Origin: Allobosea sp. BK604
GTDB lineage: Bacteria; Pseudomonadota; Alphaproteobacteria; Rhizobiales; Beijerinckiaceae
Length of the DNA stretch: 64,000 bases
NCBI RefSeq assembly: GCF_004341515.1
Contig: NZ_SLZF01000002.1
Span: 62,001-126,000, forward strand
Direction of reading: 5' to 3'
Part shown: in pieces, positions 25,334-32,856 of the stretch
Position numbering within the stretch: the first letter of the stretch is position 1
How the letters are laid out: each line of letters begins with the position of its first letter
The notes under the pieces: generated by a model
The model's input: only the letters and a program-made list of their open reading frames with translations
The model's database searches: none
What the model was told of the DNA's origin: nothing
Program-made: the position numbers and the translations under genes

Positions 25334-25358
25334 AACAGTGGTGACCGCTGCCGGTTCC
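25334..25358 (-). promoter_or_regulatory. Candidate stress promoter of the KGG gene
   Basis: Minus strand GGAAC (25358-25354), 16-base spacer, TGTT (25337-25334); one mismatch. It faces the KGG gene with a leader near 100 bases. Confidence 0.45.
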
Positions 25359-25502
25359 GGCGCCCGCTCTGCGGGGAAACCAGCAACCGCGGCCGCCACG
25401 TATTTTGCTTCATCGCGACGCTGCAAGAGCGGCTGCACTGGGCATTACGTTGAACGGGCGTGACACCAATGCGTTGGCCTATTCGCCAAAGGAGTGAGAG
25501 CC

Positions 25503-27020
25503 ATGACCGCGATGAAAGAGCGTAGCCAATCCGTCTGGATGGATGTTGAAGTCGCTCCCGAGGCAGAACCGCTCTCACAGGACACAGACGTCGAGATCGT
25601 CGTCGTAGGATCCGGAATCGCGGGGCTTTCCATTGCCTATGAGCTGGCGGAAAAAGGGGTCTCGGTACTAGTTATCGACCGCGGTGAAATCGCCGGCGGG
25701 ATGACATCGCGCACGACAGCGCATCTTGCGCCGATCTGTGACGATTCTCTTGCAGAACTCGTCTCAAAGAGAGGGCGCGATGCTGCCCGCGCCTTTCAAG
25801 CCAGCCAAGCGGCCGCAGTTGATCGAATCGAGAGTATCGTTGCCCGGCATGAGATCGACTGCGAGTTTCGCCGGCTCGACGGCATCCTCTTCCTCGCCCC
25901 GACAGACGAAGAAACTGTGCTTGATGACGAGGTCAAGGCGGCCGCACACATCGCAGTCGACGTCATGCGTGGATCAGGGCTCCCTTTACAGGGCCTGCAT
26001 GCGACGCCGTATCTTCGCTATCCCGAGCAGGCGACATTTCATCCGCTGAAATACCTTCGAGCGCTTTGCGATGTCATCTCGGCGAAAGGGGGCAGGCTCC
26101 ACCCTCGCTCGGCGGTCGAGGAAATCGAGGAGACCGAGGATGGTGTGACCGTGCGTGCGGCGAACGGCATCTCGGTCACAGCCAGGCACGCTGTCGTCGC
26201 GACGAACTCCCCGATCCACGCCCGGTACGCTTACCACACGAAACAAGCTCCCTATCGAACCTACGCCATGGCGTTCGAGATCGAGCGCGGGCTTGTTAAC
26301 GACGCGCTCTACTGGGATACGCTTGATCCCTATCACTATGTGCGGCTGACCGGCGGAAGTGATGGCAATGACCTGTTGATCGTCGGTGGTGAAGACCACA
26401 AGACAGGTGAGGACGATAACGCCGTCGAGCGTTTTGCTGCGCTCGAAACCTGGGTCAAAACCCTTGTGCCCAAACTCGGCCGGGAGACCCATCGCTGGTC
26501 CGGCCAGGTCATGGATACGTTGGATTTTGGCGCCTACATCGGGCTCGATGCAGATAGCAAGCGGGTCTACGTGACAACAGGCGATTCCGGCCAGGGCATT
26601 ACCCACGGCGTCGTTGCGAGCTTGATCATCCCGAAGTTGATAGCGGACGAACAGAGCGAATACGCCGCGATCTACGATCCCTCTCGCACCCCCGCTAAAC
26701 GTTTCGGGGCGTTTGTCGGAGAGAATCTGACGGCGGTTTCCAACCTTGCACAATACGTGATGCCGAGCGAAATCACGTCCGTGGACGAGCTGAAGCAAGG
26801 CGAAGGCGCGATACTCCGCGATGGCCTGAGCAAGATCGCCGCTTACCGCGCCGATTCTGGTGAGGTCGTGAAAGTCTCCGCGGTGTGCACGCATCTAGGA
26901 TGCCACGTGAAATGGAATTCATTCGAGCAGTGCTGGGATTGTCCCTGCCACGGCTCACACTTTGCGCCTGACGGCACGGTCCTCAATGGGCCGGCGGTCA
27001 AACCTTTGCCTCCCGCATAG
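25503..27020 (+). CDS. FAD-dependent oxidoreductase with C-terminal Rieske domain
   Basis: A 505-residue two-domain protein. Residues about 25-390 are a DadA/glycine-oxidase-type FAD domain (VEIVVVGSGIAGLSIAYELA, then GGMTSRTTAHL, ending DSGQGITHGVVA). Residues about 415-505 are a Rieske [2Fe-2S] domain with both ligand pairs, CTHLGCHVKWN and CPCHGSHFAPDG. This architecture is found in bacteria but the electron donor and substrate are unknown. The ATG at 25503 has AAGGAG 8 bases upstream. It stands alone after a divergent regulatory region. Confidence 0.88.
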   Translation: MTAMKERSQSVWMDVEVAPEAEPLSQDTDVEIVVVGSGIAGLSIAYELAEKGVSVLVIDRGEIAGGMTSRTTAHLAPICDDSLAELVSKRGRDAARAFQASQAAAVDRIESIVARHEIDCEFRRLDGILFLAPTDEETVLDDEVKAAAHIAVDVMRGSGLPLQGLHATPYLRYPEQATFHPLKYLRALCDVISAKGGRLHPRSAVEEIEETEDGVTVRAANGISVTARHAVVATNSPIHARYAYHTKQAPYRTYAMAFEIERGLVNDALYWDTLDPYHYVRLTGGSDGNDLLIVGGEDHKTGEDDNAVERFAALETWVKTLVPKLGRETHRWSGQVMDTLDFGAYIGLDADSKRVYVTTGDSGQGITHGVVASLIIPKLIADEQSEYAAIYDPSRTPAKRFGAFVGENLTAVSNLAQYVMPSEITSVDELKQGEGAILRDGLSKIAAYRADSGEVVKVSAVCTHLGCHVKWNSFEQCWDCPCHGSHFAPDGTVLNGPAVKPLPPA

Positions 27021-27077
27021 AAAGGCAAGTTAGTGCGAGCGCCCGACGAGACGGTGCGGAGTGCTTGTTGCCGGAGT

Positions 27078-27103
27078 GGAACGGGAAATCCCCGTACTGG
27101 GTT
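27078..27103 (+). promoter_or_regulatory. Candidate stress promoter
   Basis: GGAAC at 27078-27082, 17-base spacer, GGTT at 27100-27103; one mismatch, 33 bases before the DUF3008 start. Confidence 0.4.
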
Positions 27104-27136
27104 GGTTGCTAGCCCTGCAACTTGGAGAGGTTGATC

Positions 27137-27325
27137 ATGCCGGCAAAATCGAAGGCCCAGCAGAAAGCGGCCGGAGCGGCGCTCGCGGCCAAACGCGGAG
27201 ACAAGAAAAAGAGCGAACTCAAGGGTGCGTCGAAGTCGATGGCCAAATCGATGAGCGAGAAGGAACTCCACGACTTGGCTTCGACTAAGCGGAAGGGAAA
27301 GTCTGAGCACTCCTCCAAATCCTGA
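27137..27325 (+). CDS. DUF3008 family protein
   Basis: A 62-residue, Lys-rich protein (MPAKSKAQQKAAGAALAAKR, then KSELKGASKSMAKSMSEKEL and a basic tail). This is the complete DUF3008 pattern, a small, probably disordered family of unknown role common beside stress genes. The start at 27137 has GGAGAGG 6 bases upstream. It precedes the SDR and SemiSWEET genes on the same strand with gaps under 20 bases, so the three form an operon. Confidence 0.82.
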   Translation: MPAKSKAQQKAAGAALAAKRGDKKKSELKGASKSMAKSMSEKELHDLASTKRKGKSEHSSKS

Positions 27326-27343
27326 TTGTCATCGGAGCCCGTG

Positions 27344-28201
27344 ATGAACCAGCATCCCAAACCGCCCTTCCCCGAGCAGCAGCAAACTATGCCGGGCGCG
27401 ACCGGCCAGATGGATCCGCAGCCGGACCATGGCGAGCAGTCCTACAAGGGCTCAGGCAAGCTCAGCGGCAAGCGCGCGATCATCACCGGCGCCGATAGTG
27501 GCATCGGTCGCGCCGTCGCCATCGCCTTCGCCCGCGAGGGCGCCGACGTGCTGATCTCCTATCTCGACGAAGAGACGGACGCGGCCGAGACGAAGCATTG
27601 GGTCGAGCAGGAGGGGCGGAAGGCCGTGCTCGTGCCGGGCGACATCCAGTCGGCCGCCCATTGCCGCTCGATCGTCGATAAGGCGCTCGCCGAACTCGGC
27701 GGCATCGACATCCTCGTCAACAACGCCGCTCATCAGGCCAGCTTCGACGACATCAGCGAGATCAGCGACGACGAATGGGAGCTCACCTTCAAGGTCAACA
27801 TTCACGCGATGTTCTACCTGACGAAGGCGGCGGTCCCGCACATGCCGCCGGGCAGTGCGATCATCAACACGGCCTCGGTCAACGCCGACATGCCGAACCC
27901 GACCTTGCTCGCCTACGCCACGACCAAGGGCGCGATCCAGAATTTCACCGCAGGCCTAGCCCAGCTCCTGGCCGAGAAGGAGATCCGCGCTAATGCGGTC
28001 GCGCCCGGGCCGATCTGGACCCCGCTCATCCCGTCGACAATGAGCGCCGAGAGGGTGGCGAATTTTGGCAAACAAGTTCCGATGAAGCGGCCGGGACAGC
28101 CGGCGGAGCTCGCGACCGCCTATGTGATGCTCGCCGACCCCCTGTCGAGCTACGTCTCCGGCGCCACGATCGCGGTGACCGGCGGTAAGCCGATCCTTTA
28201 A
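27344..28201 (+). CDS. Short-chain dehydrogenase with N-terminal extension
   Basis: A 285-residue SDR of the YghA-like group. An extension of about 45 residues (HPKPPFPEQQQ and a Gly/Pro stretch) precedes the Rossmann core KRAIITGADSGIGRAVAIAF; then NNAAHQ, catalytic Ser in INTASVNAD and Tyr-Lys in AYATTKGAIQ, and a C-terminal GGKPIL. It reduces or oxidises an unknown alcohol with NAD(P). Start ATG 27344 has GGAG upstream. Codons are more uniformly G/C-ending than in the neighbours, suggesting a different origin for this gene and the next. Confidence 0.85.
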   Translation: MNQHPKPPFPEQQQTMPGATGQMDPQPDHGEQSYKGSGKLSGKRAIITGADSGIGRAVAIAFAREGADVLISYLDEETDAAETKHWVEQEGRKAVLVPGDIQSAAHCRSIVDKALAELGGIDILVNNAAHQASFDDISEISDDEWELTFKVNIHAMFYLTKAAVPHMPPGSAIINTASVNADMPNPTLLAYATTKGAIQNFTAGLAQLLAEKEIRANAVAPGPIWTPLIPSTMSAERVANFGKQVPMKRPGQPAELATAYVMLADPLSSYVSGATIAVTGGKPIL

Positions 28202-28219
28202 TCCCGATCGGAAGGATCA

Positions 28220-28507
28220 ATGAACTGGATCACCGTGATCGGCTTCGGCGCGGCCCTGTGCTCGACTGTGAGCTTCGTGCCGCAAGCCTGGCGGATCCTG
28301 AAGACACGCGACACCGCCGCGCTCTCGGCGCCCATGTACGCAATCACGACGATCGGCTTCCTGCTGTGGCTCCTCTACGGGATCCTGAAGGGCGAATGGC
28401 CGCTCATTCTGACGAATGGCATTTGCTTCGTCCTGGCCGGGTTTATCCTGGCGATGACGCTGGCTTCCCCAAGGCAGAAGGCCGCCATCGTGAAAGCTTT
28501 GAAGTGA
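28220..28507 (+). CDS. SemiSWEET-type sugar transporter
   Basis: A 95-residue, three-helix membrane protein of the bacterial SemiSWEET (MtN3/PQ-loop) family: helix 1 with STVSFVPQAWRILKTRDTAA (PQ motif after the first helix), helix 2 YAITTIGFLLWLLYGILKGE and helix 3 CFVLAGFILAMTLA. SemiSWEETs work as homodimers that let sugars pass the inner membrane. AAGGA precedes the ATG, 18 bases after the SDR stop. In a region devoted to trehalose and glucan, sugar transport fits, but the substrate is unknown. Confidence 0.82.
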   Translation: MNWITVIGFGAALCSTVSFVPQAWRILKTRDTAALSAPMYAITTIGFLLWLLYGILKGEWPLILTNGICFVLAGFILAMTLASPRQKAAIVKALK

Positions 28508-28646
28508 CGCCCCAAGTCGCGAGGACACACAACCGCCCTCTCCCGGACTTCACCGTGACGCCCTATCGCTTCGCCTTTCGCCAATGCAAACGGCAGCGAG
28601 ATCAAGGTCGTCTGTGGCGTCGAAGTAGATCGCAAGGGAACGTCAA

Positions 28647-29252
28647 ATGTGGGACGGCAGCGAGCTCAGGCTGACCGATAAGTCGCTTCACCTTTGTGTT
28701 GACATGCAACGCCTGTTTTCGCGTGATGGCCCTTGGCCCACGCCTTGGATGGCGCGGGTTCTGCCGAATTGTGTGGCCCTGGTGGAACATGATCCGGCCC
28801 GCACAATCTTCACGCGCTTCATGCCGCCCCGTATTCCCGAGGAGGCGCCCGGCGCTTGGCGCCCTTACTACGAGCGTTGGCGGGAAGCGACCCGTGAGAG
28901 GCTTGACCCTCAGCTCATCGAGCTGATGCCCGAGCTAACGCGATTCGTGCCGCCAGCCAGCCTTTTCGACAAGCGTGTTTATTCGGCGTTTGCGGATCAG
29001 CGATTGGCCGCTTTGTTAACGAAACGCGGCGCCGACACGCTGGTCGTGTCAGGCGCGGAAACCGATGTCTGTGTTCTTTCCACAGTGCTCGGCGCGATAG
29101 ATCTGGGTTATTTCGTTGTCGTTGTGCGCGACGCTATCTGCAGCTCGTCTGACGAAGGTCACAACGCTCTCGTATCCATGTTCGAGTGCCGCCTCAGCCA
29201 ACAACTAGCGATCGCCGATACCGACACTGTGCTCAACTCCTGGCGGCCTTAA
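28647..29252 (+). CDS. Isochorismatase-family cysteine hydrolase
   Basis: A 201-residue protein with the isochorismatase-like triad: Asp19 in CVDMQ, Lys109 in FDKRVYS and Cys142 in ETDVCVLS. Family members hydrolyse amides or enol ethers (nicotinamidase, isochorismatase, N-carbamoyl hydrolases); the substrate here cannot be told. AAGGGAA lies 5 bases before the ATG. It is separated by about 140 bases from the SemiSWEET gene and stands alone. Confidence 0.82.
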   Translation: MWDGSELRLTDKSLHLCVDMQRLFSRDGPWPTPWMARVLPNCVALVEHDPARTIFTRFMPPRIPEEAPGAWRPYYERWREATRERLDPQLIELMPELTRFVPPASLFDKRVYSAFADQRLAALLTKRGADTLVVSGAETDVCVLSTVLGAIDLGYFVVVVRDAICSSSDEGHNALVSMFECRLSQQLAIADTDTVLNSWRP

Positions 29253-29373
29253 GCCGGAAGCCCAGTCCTAACGCTGAGAACGCTACAGTCGGTACTGCCG
29301 CAAGCAGAGGGCGCTGAGCCCCATCGACCGCGGTGCAGGTTGCATTGAACGAGAGCCCACCCCGGCGGTACCG

Positions 29374-29398
29374 GGAACAGCTCCTTCTCGTCCGAGTT
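29374..29398 (+). promoter_or_regulatory. Candidate stress promoter
   Basis: GGAAC at 29374-29378, 16-base spacer, AGTT at 29395-29398; one mismatch, 35 bases before the ClpP-like gene. Confidence 0.42.
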
Positions 29399-29433
29399 GA
29401 AGGCGGAAACTCAAGGCAAGTAGGAAGTGCCTA

Positions 29434-30036
29434 ATGAACACCCTAGCAGTTAAGTCGATTGGCACCTCAGTTGATCGCAAGCTTGCGTCTGCTGAGTTTG
29501 CAAACCCGGTCATATTACTCGCGGGCGCTGTCGACTATTCAATGTACAAATCTTTCCGCGAGCAGCTGAACAGCGCGCCTGCCGAGGGCATCGTCGTTGT
29601 CGAATTGAGCACCCTTGGTGGTGACCCGGAGGTTGCGAGGATGATGGGTGAAGACATCCGTTTTCATAGCGAACACGAACGATCGCGCCGGTTCGTATTT
29701 CTTGGAAAAGCGGCAATATATTCAGCGGGCGCGACGTTTATGAGTTTCTTCGCCAAACCGAACCGTTATCTGACGCGGGGCACTCGGCTGATGATCCACG
29801 AGAGAAAGCTGCAGGCGGAAATATCGCTCCATGGCCCTTTGACAACATGCATCGCGAGCTTGCGAGCCAAGCTCAACGAAATTGACCAGTCGATCCAAAT
29901 ACAGAACGAAGGGTTTGCAAACTTGATCGCCGGCTCGTCCGTCACTATGGAAGACGTGCTCAAACGGGCGCCTGAAAACTGGTATATTGAGGCGTTAGAA
30001 GCTCAGTCACTCGGCCTCATCGAGGGAGTGATTTGA
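29434..30036 (+). CDS. ClpP-like serine protease-fold protein
   Basis: A 200-residue protein of the ClpP/crotonase fold. It has LLAGAVDYSMYKSFREQL near the N-terminus, the Gly-rich LSTLGGDPEVA loop, a candidate nucleophile Ser97 in AAIYSAGATFMS and His122 in RLMIHERKL, the spacing of the ClpP Ser-His pair. The third residue is not obvious. There is no ClpX or ClpA partner nearby, and the sequence is far from housekeeping ClpP, so it may be a stand-alone peptidase or an SDH-type relative. A candidate stress promoter and GGAAG precede it. Its 3' end overlaps the opposite-strand gene by 34 bases. Confidence 0.72.
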   Translation: MNTLAVKSIGTSVDRKLASAEFANPVILLAGAVDYSMYKSFREQLNSAPAEGIVVVELSTLGGDPEVARMMGEDIRFHSEHERSRRFVFLGKAAIYSAGATFMSFFAKPNRYLTRGTRLMIHERKLQAEISLHGPLTTCIASLRAKLNEIDQSIQIQNEGFANLIAGSSVTMEDVLKRAPENWYIEALEAQSLGLIEGVI

Positions 30037-30278
30037 CTGGCAACGTGCTGCGCGGCGAACTTCAGGGCTGCTGACAATAAGCAGGCTGGAATAACGGCCT
30101 CGTTGGAAAGGTGCCAGTTTACGTAGCCAGACGTACGCCCGCAGATTGCTGCCAACCCCCCAACCACGTCCGCCTCGTGGCCCAGCGCAGCGAAAACGCG
30201 GCGAACCTGCTTGCCCGTCGGCGGCCGCATGCGCCAATTGCTGATGACAATCGCGGCGTCCAATGAAGGATGATACAT
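30003..30278 (-). CDS. Small hypothetical protein (91 aa)
   Basis: A 91-residue soluble protein (MYHPSLDAAIVISNWRMRPP at the start, then KQVRRVFAALGHEADVVGGL and NWHLSNEAVIPACLLSAAL). TGGAGG lies 6 bases before the ATG at 30278. Its 3' end overlaps the ClpP-like gene on the other strand by 34 bases. No family recognised; the even composition and ribosome binding site argue that it is real. Confidence 0.55.
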   Translation of the reverse strand: MYHPSLDAAIVISNWRMRPPTGKQVRRVFAALGHEADVVGGLAAICGRTSGYVNWHLSNEAVIPACLLSAALKFAAQHVASQITPSMRPSD

Positions 30279-30472
30279 ACGAGCCTCCACGCGTGACAAC
30301 GAGTTCGCGAACTCCGCTCAGGTCAACGTCGCTTACCAGGTTCAGTTTCACGGGCCTCCGCTATTTCAGCCACGGCGGCGCCTTCGTCATCGATACGCTT
30401 CGCGAGCGGATGCTTCAGCAACTGACAACTCACAGCCTCCTGACGCGGATCCTGCCTCGTCCGGAACTGGGC

Positions 30473-30497
30473 GCGGAATTTCTCGTTATGTCGTCGT
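30473..30497 (+). promoter_or_regulatory. EcfG-type general stress promoter
   Basis: GGAAC at 30473-30477, 16-base spacer, CGTT at 30494-30497; exact consensus, 28 bases before the DUF892 start. Confidence 0.7.
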
Positions 30498-30525
30498 TCC
30501 ATCAACGCCACCGGGGAGAACCACC

Positions 30526-31032
30526 ATGGCACCATCCGCACCCAAGGCTCTCGACGATCTGTTTCACGACATGCTGAAGGACGTCTACTACGCTGAAAAG
30601 CAGATTCTGAAGGCCCTCCCGAAGATGGCCAAAGCGGCGAAGTCGCCGGAGCTCAAGAAGGCTTTCGAGACACACCGCGCCGAAACTGAGGGACATGTTG
30701 AGCGTCTCAGCGATGTCTTCGAAGCGATCGGCAAGGCGCCTCGCGGCAAGACCTGTGACGCGATCCTCGGCATCATCGAGGAAGGCAAGGCTGTCATGGA
30801 GGATTACGCGGACAGCCCAGCTCTCGACGCGGGCCTCGTCGCTTCAGCGCAGGCTGTGGAGCACTATGAAATGACCCGCTACGGCACCTTGTCTGCGTGG
30901 GCCAAGCAGCTCGGCCATAAGGAAGCGGTTGCGCTACTCGACGCGACGCTGGCTGAGGAGACCAAAACCGACAAGCTGCTGACGCAGCTGGGCGCACCGG
31001 CGAATTCGGCGGCGGTCGCCAAGGCGGCTTAG
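30526..31032 (+). CDS. DUF892 ferritin-like protein (YciE/YciF type)
   Basis: A 168-residue four-helix protein: DLFHDMLKDVYYAEKQILKA with the first Glu ligand, ETEGHVERL with Glu-His, then AQAVEHYEMTRYGTL and LAEETKTDKLLTQL with the second Glu/His set. This is the di-iron pattern of the DUF892/YciF family, induced by stress in many bacteria; its reaction is unproven. GGGGAG precedes the ATG, an exact EcfG promoter lies 28 bases upstream, and a terminator follows. Confidence 0.9.
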   Translation: MAPSAPKALDDLFHDMLKDVYYAEKQILKALPKMAKAAKSPELKKAFETHRAETEGHVERLSDVFEAIGKAPRGKTCDAILGIIEEGKAVMEDYADSPALDAGLVASAQAVEHYEMTRYGTLSAWAKQLGHKEAVALLDATLAEETKTDKLLTQLGAPANSAAVAKAA

Positions 31033-31047
31033 GCGCGCTCTATTGAG

Positions 31048-31076
31048 GGCTCGCCAAAAGCTTGGCGGGCCCTTAT
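31048..31076 (+). terminator. Terminator after DUF892 gene
   Basis: A 10-bp stem (31048-31057 with 31062-31071, one G-T pair, loop AAGC) followed by CTTATT, 15 bases after the stop. Confidence 0.6.
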
Positions 31077-31132
31077 TCATCCCAGACCGGATCCGGTCCC
31101 TCCTACGGACTTTTACTGCGCGGAAAACCGGA

Positions 31133-31708
31133 ATGAGCGATGCAGTGCCGCTGCAGCAACTCGACGCGGTTGCCTTAGCCGCCCGCCTCATAGGAGCGAC
31201 TTTGCTCGTTGATGGCGTGGGGGGTACCATCGTCGAAACAGAAGCTTATCGGCAAGACGACCCCGCCTCACACAGCTACCGCGGCCCGACCGTGAGGAAT
31301 GCCGCGATGTTCGGTCCCTCGTGGCACTCATATGTTTACCGCGCGTATGGTCTGCACTGGTGCTTCAATATCGTCAGCGCGGGCCATGGAGCGGTCTTGA
31401 TCAGGTCTATTGCTCCGGAGTACGGCATCGAGCGCATGGCGGCGCGACGGCAGAGCTCGGTGCTCCTGTGTTCTGGACCCGGCCGGTTAGCCCAGGCTCT
31501 CGGGATTACCTCGGCTCATAATGGTTGCAGCCTATCAAGCTCGCCTTTTACAATCATCGAACGGAAGGGCGCGCCTGCCCTGGTGACAGGCCCTCGCGTT
31601 GGCATCACCAAGGCGGCGGATATGCGGTGGCGCTTTGCCCTTGCCGGGTCGCCATTTATTAGCGCACCACGAAAGTCACTGATGCCGCCAGCGCCCGTTT
31701 CATCATAG
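31133..31708 (+). CDS. DNA-3-methyladenine glycosylase (AAG/MPG family)
   Basis: A 191-residue alkyladenine glycosylase: IVETEAYRQDDPASHSYRG (catalytic Glu37 and intercalating/neighbouring Tyr39), then NAAMFGPSWHSYVYRAYGLH and CSGPGRLAQALGI, all typical. It excises 3-methyladenine and other damaged purines in base-excision repair. The frame is open back to 31043, but that would begin inside the terminator, so ATG 31133 is taken. The ribosome binding site is weak. Its place between NHEJ and stress genes fits DNA protection. Confidence 0.88.
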   Translation: MSDAVPLQQLDAVALAARLIGATLLVDGVGGTIVETEAYRQDDPASHSYRGPTVRNAAMFGPSWHSYVYRAYGLHWCFNIVSAGHGAVLIRSIAPEYGIERMAARRQSSVLLCSGPGRLAQALGITSAHNGCSLSSSPFTIIERKGAPALVTGPRVGITKAADMRWRFALAGSPFISAPRKSLMPPAPVSS

Positions 31709-31798
31709 TGGGCTGCGATGACGCGCCCCCGCGCAATGACCTGCTGCCGGTTCTGGACACTCAGGGCGCCAGGCAGAGTAGCTGGATGGGAGAAAGAA

Positions 31799-32086
31799 AT
31801 GGCCGACTTCGCAACAGGTACTGAAATCGCCTCTCATATGCGCGAGACGTTTCCTGACAGCGACTGGGTTGGCAAAATTGCCGAACAAACCCAGACGCCG
31901 CGAGCCACGCTGGAGGCGTATCTGGAGCGGGACGCCCCGCCTCCTGATCACATAAGGACCGCTGCTCTGCAGTTGATCGAGGATAGCCGCACGCTCCCCG
32001 AAGAGCTTCCGACCGGCAATGCGAACCCGGACGACCTCCCGTTCGCCGGCATCCCAAACTTTATTGGTAAGCTCCATAAGGAGTGA
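31799..32086 (+). CDS. Small hypothetical protein (95 aa)
   Basis: A 95-residue acidic, soluble protein (MADFATGTEIASHMRETFPD at the start, then a helix with TPRATLEAYLER and an end rich in Pro and Asp). GGGAG lies 7 bases before the ATG; the longer upstream frame lacks such a site. No recognised family. It follows the glycosylase gene by 90 bases and could be co-transcribed with it. Confidence 0.5.
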   Translation: MADFATGTEIASHMRETFPDSDWVGKIAEQTQTPRATLEAYLERDAPPPDHIRTAALQLIEDSRTLPEELPTGNANPDDLPFAGIPNFIGKLHKE

Positions 32087-32317
32087 ACGCTGAGGAATCC
32101 GGTTCAAACTGTAGTTCCACGGCGCGGGAGCCGTCGCTAGCGTAGAACCGATCAGTTAGCGGCTCCGATCGAAGAATACGGTATCACTGCTTTGAGGCGA
32201 TCTTCCATTGGCGACCAACGTCTGCCCTGAACCGACAAGCAGTTATACGCGTCTAGGGAACAAGCTGAGCCCACAACTCTCAAAAATAGCAGCCTCTTGC
32301 GGGCTCAGACGAGAGGT

Positions 32318-32530
32318 TCAGCCGGATTTTGGTCCGCTTCCGTCTCGATCTCGACCGTGGGTGCCGCCCACCGTCGCGTCTCCGTCGCCCGAAAGCACGA
32401 CAGGATTGGCACTGGATAGGCCGCCTTTATTTGGCTTAGGGTTACCTTTCCCGTACTGCCCGGCAGCGTCACCCCGAATAGCGTCAGCGCCCTTCTTCAC
32501 TTTGGGGCGCGAGTTGACCTTCTCACTCAC
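32318..32530 (-). CDS. Small disordered hypothetical protein (70 aa)
   Basis: A 70-residue Gly/Lys/Asp-rich protein (SEKVNSRPKVKKGADAIRGD at the start, end HGRDRDGSGPKSG), predicted to be disordered. GTG 32530 is chosen as the start because GGGAG stands 7 bases upstream; an ATG at 32548 has none. It resembles small hydrophilic stress proteins in composition, without a known family. Confidence 0.45.
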   Translation of the reverse strand: MSEKVNSRPKVKKGADAIRGDAAGQYGKGNPKPNKGGLSSANPVVLSGDGDATVGGTHGRDRDGSGPKSG

Positions 32531-32856
32531 CGCATATCTCCCTTTCATCGTGATCGATGAGGAACGGTGTATTGCGAATGTTGTTCGAACATTTCCCTCG
32601 TTGTCGGTCCGGCCTGCATCCTCGAAAGTCGCGGAGCCCCGGAGAACAGCTCAAGCTCCAGCCTCATTCGTCTCCGCATCGACCGCTGCCTTCAATCGCT
32701 GGCAGGGCGGGGCTGTTACCTCTCTGCCTTTCGGAATCGTCATGTTTGTTTCCTTCACAAGGAGCGTGCTGGAACCCTCATCAGCCCCGTTGTTGCGGTG
32801 AGTGCGGGCGGCCATAAAGGCACCTGTGCAAGCCGTCCGATGTGGAGGAGAGGCGC
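32531..32856. other. Intergenic region with a possible 30-residue frame
   Basis: About 325 bases. A minus-strand frame at 32651-32743 (MTIPKGREVTAPPCQRLKAA and 10 more residues) has GAAGGA 6 bases before its ATG and could be a tiny gene. A GGAAC at 32771-32775 with a short spacer before TGTT lies upstream of the dehydrogenase but is not a good match. Nothing else seen. Confidence 0.35.

Noticed and set aside
25986-26894. A 302-codon minus-strand open frame
   Set aside because: Antisense to the FAD-Rieske gene, which carries recognisable FAD and iron-sulfur motifs.
31043-31132. Longer N-terminus for the 3-methyladenine glycosylase
   Set aside because: It would start inside the terminator hairpin of the DUF892 gene and adds residues the family lacks.
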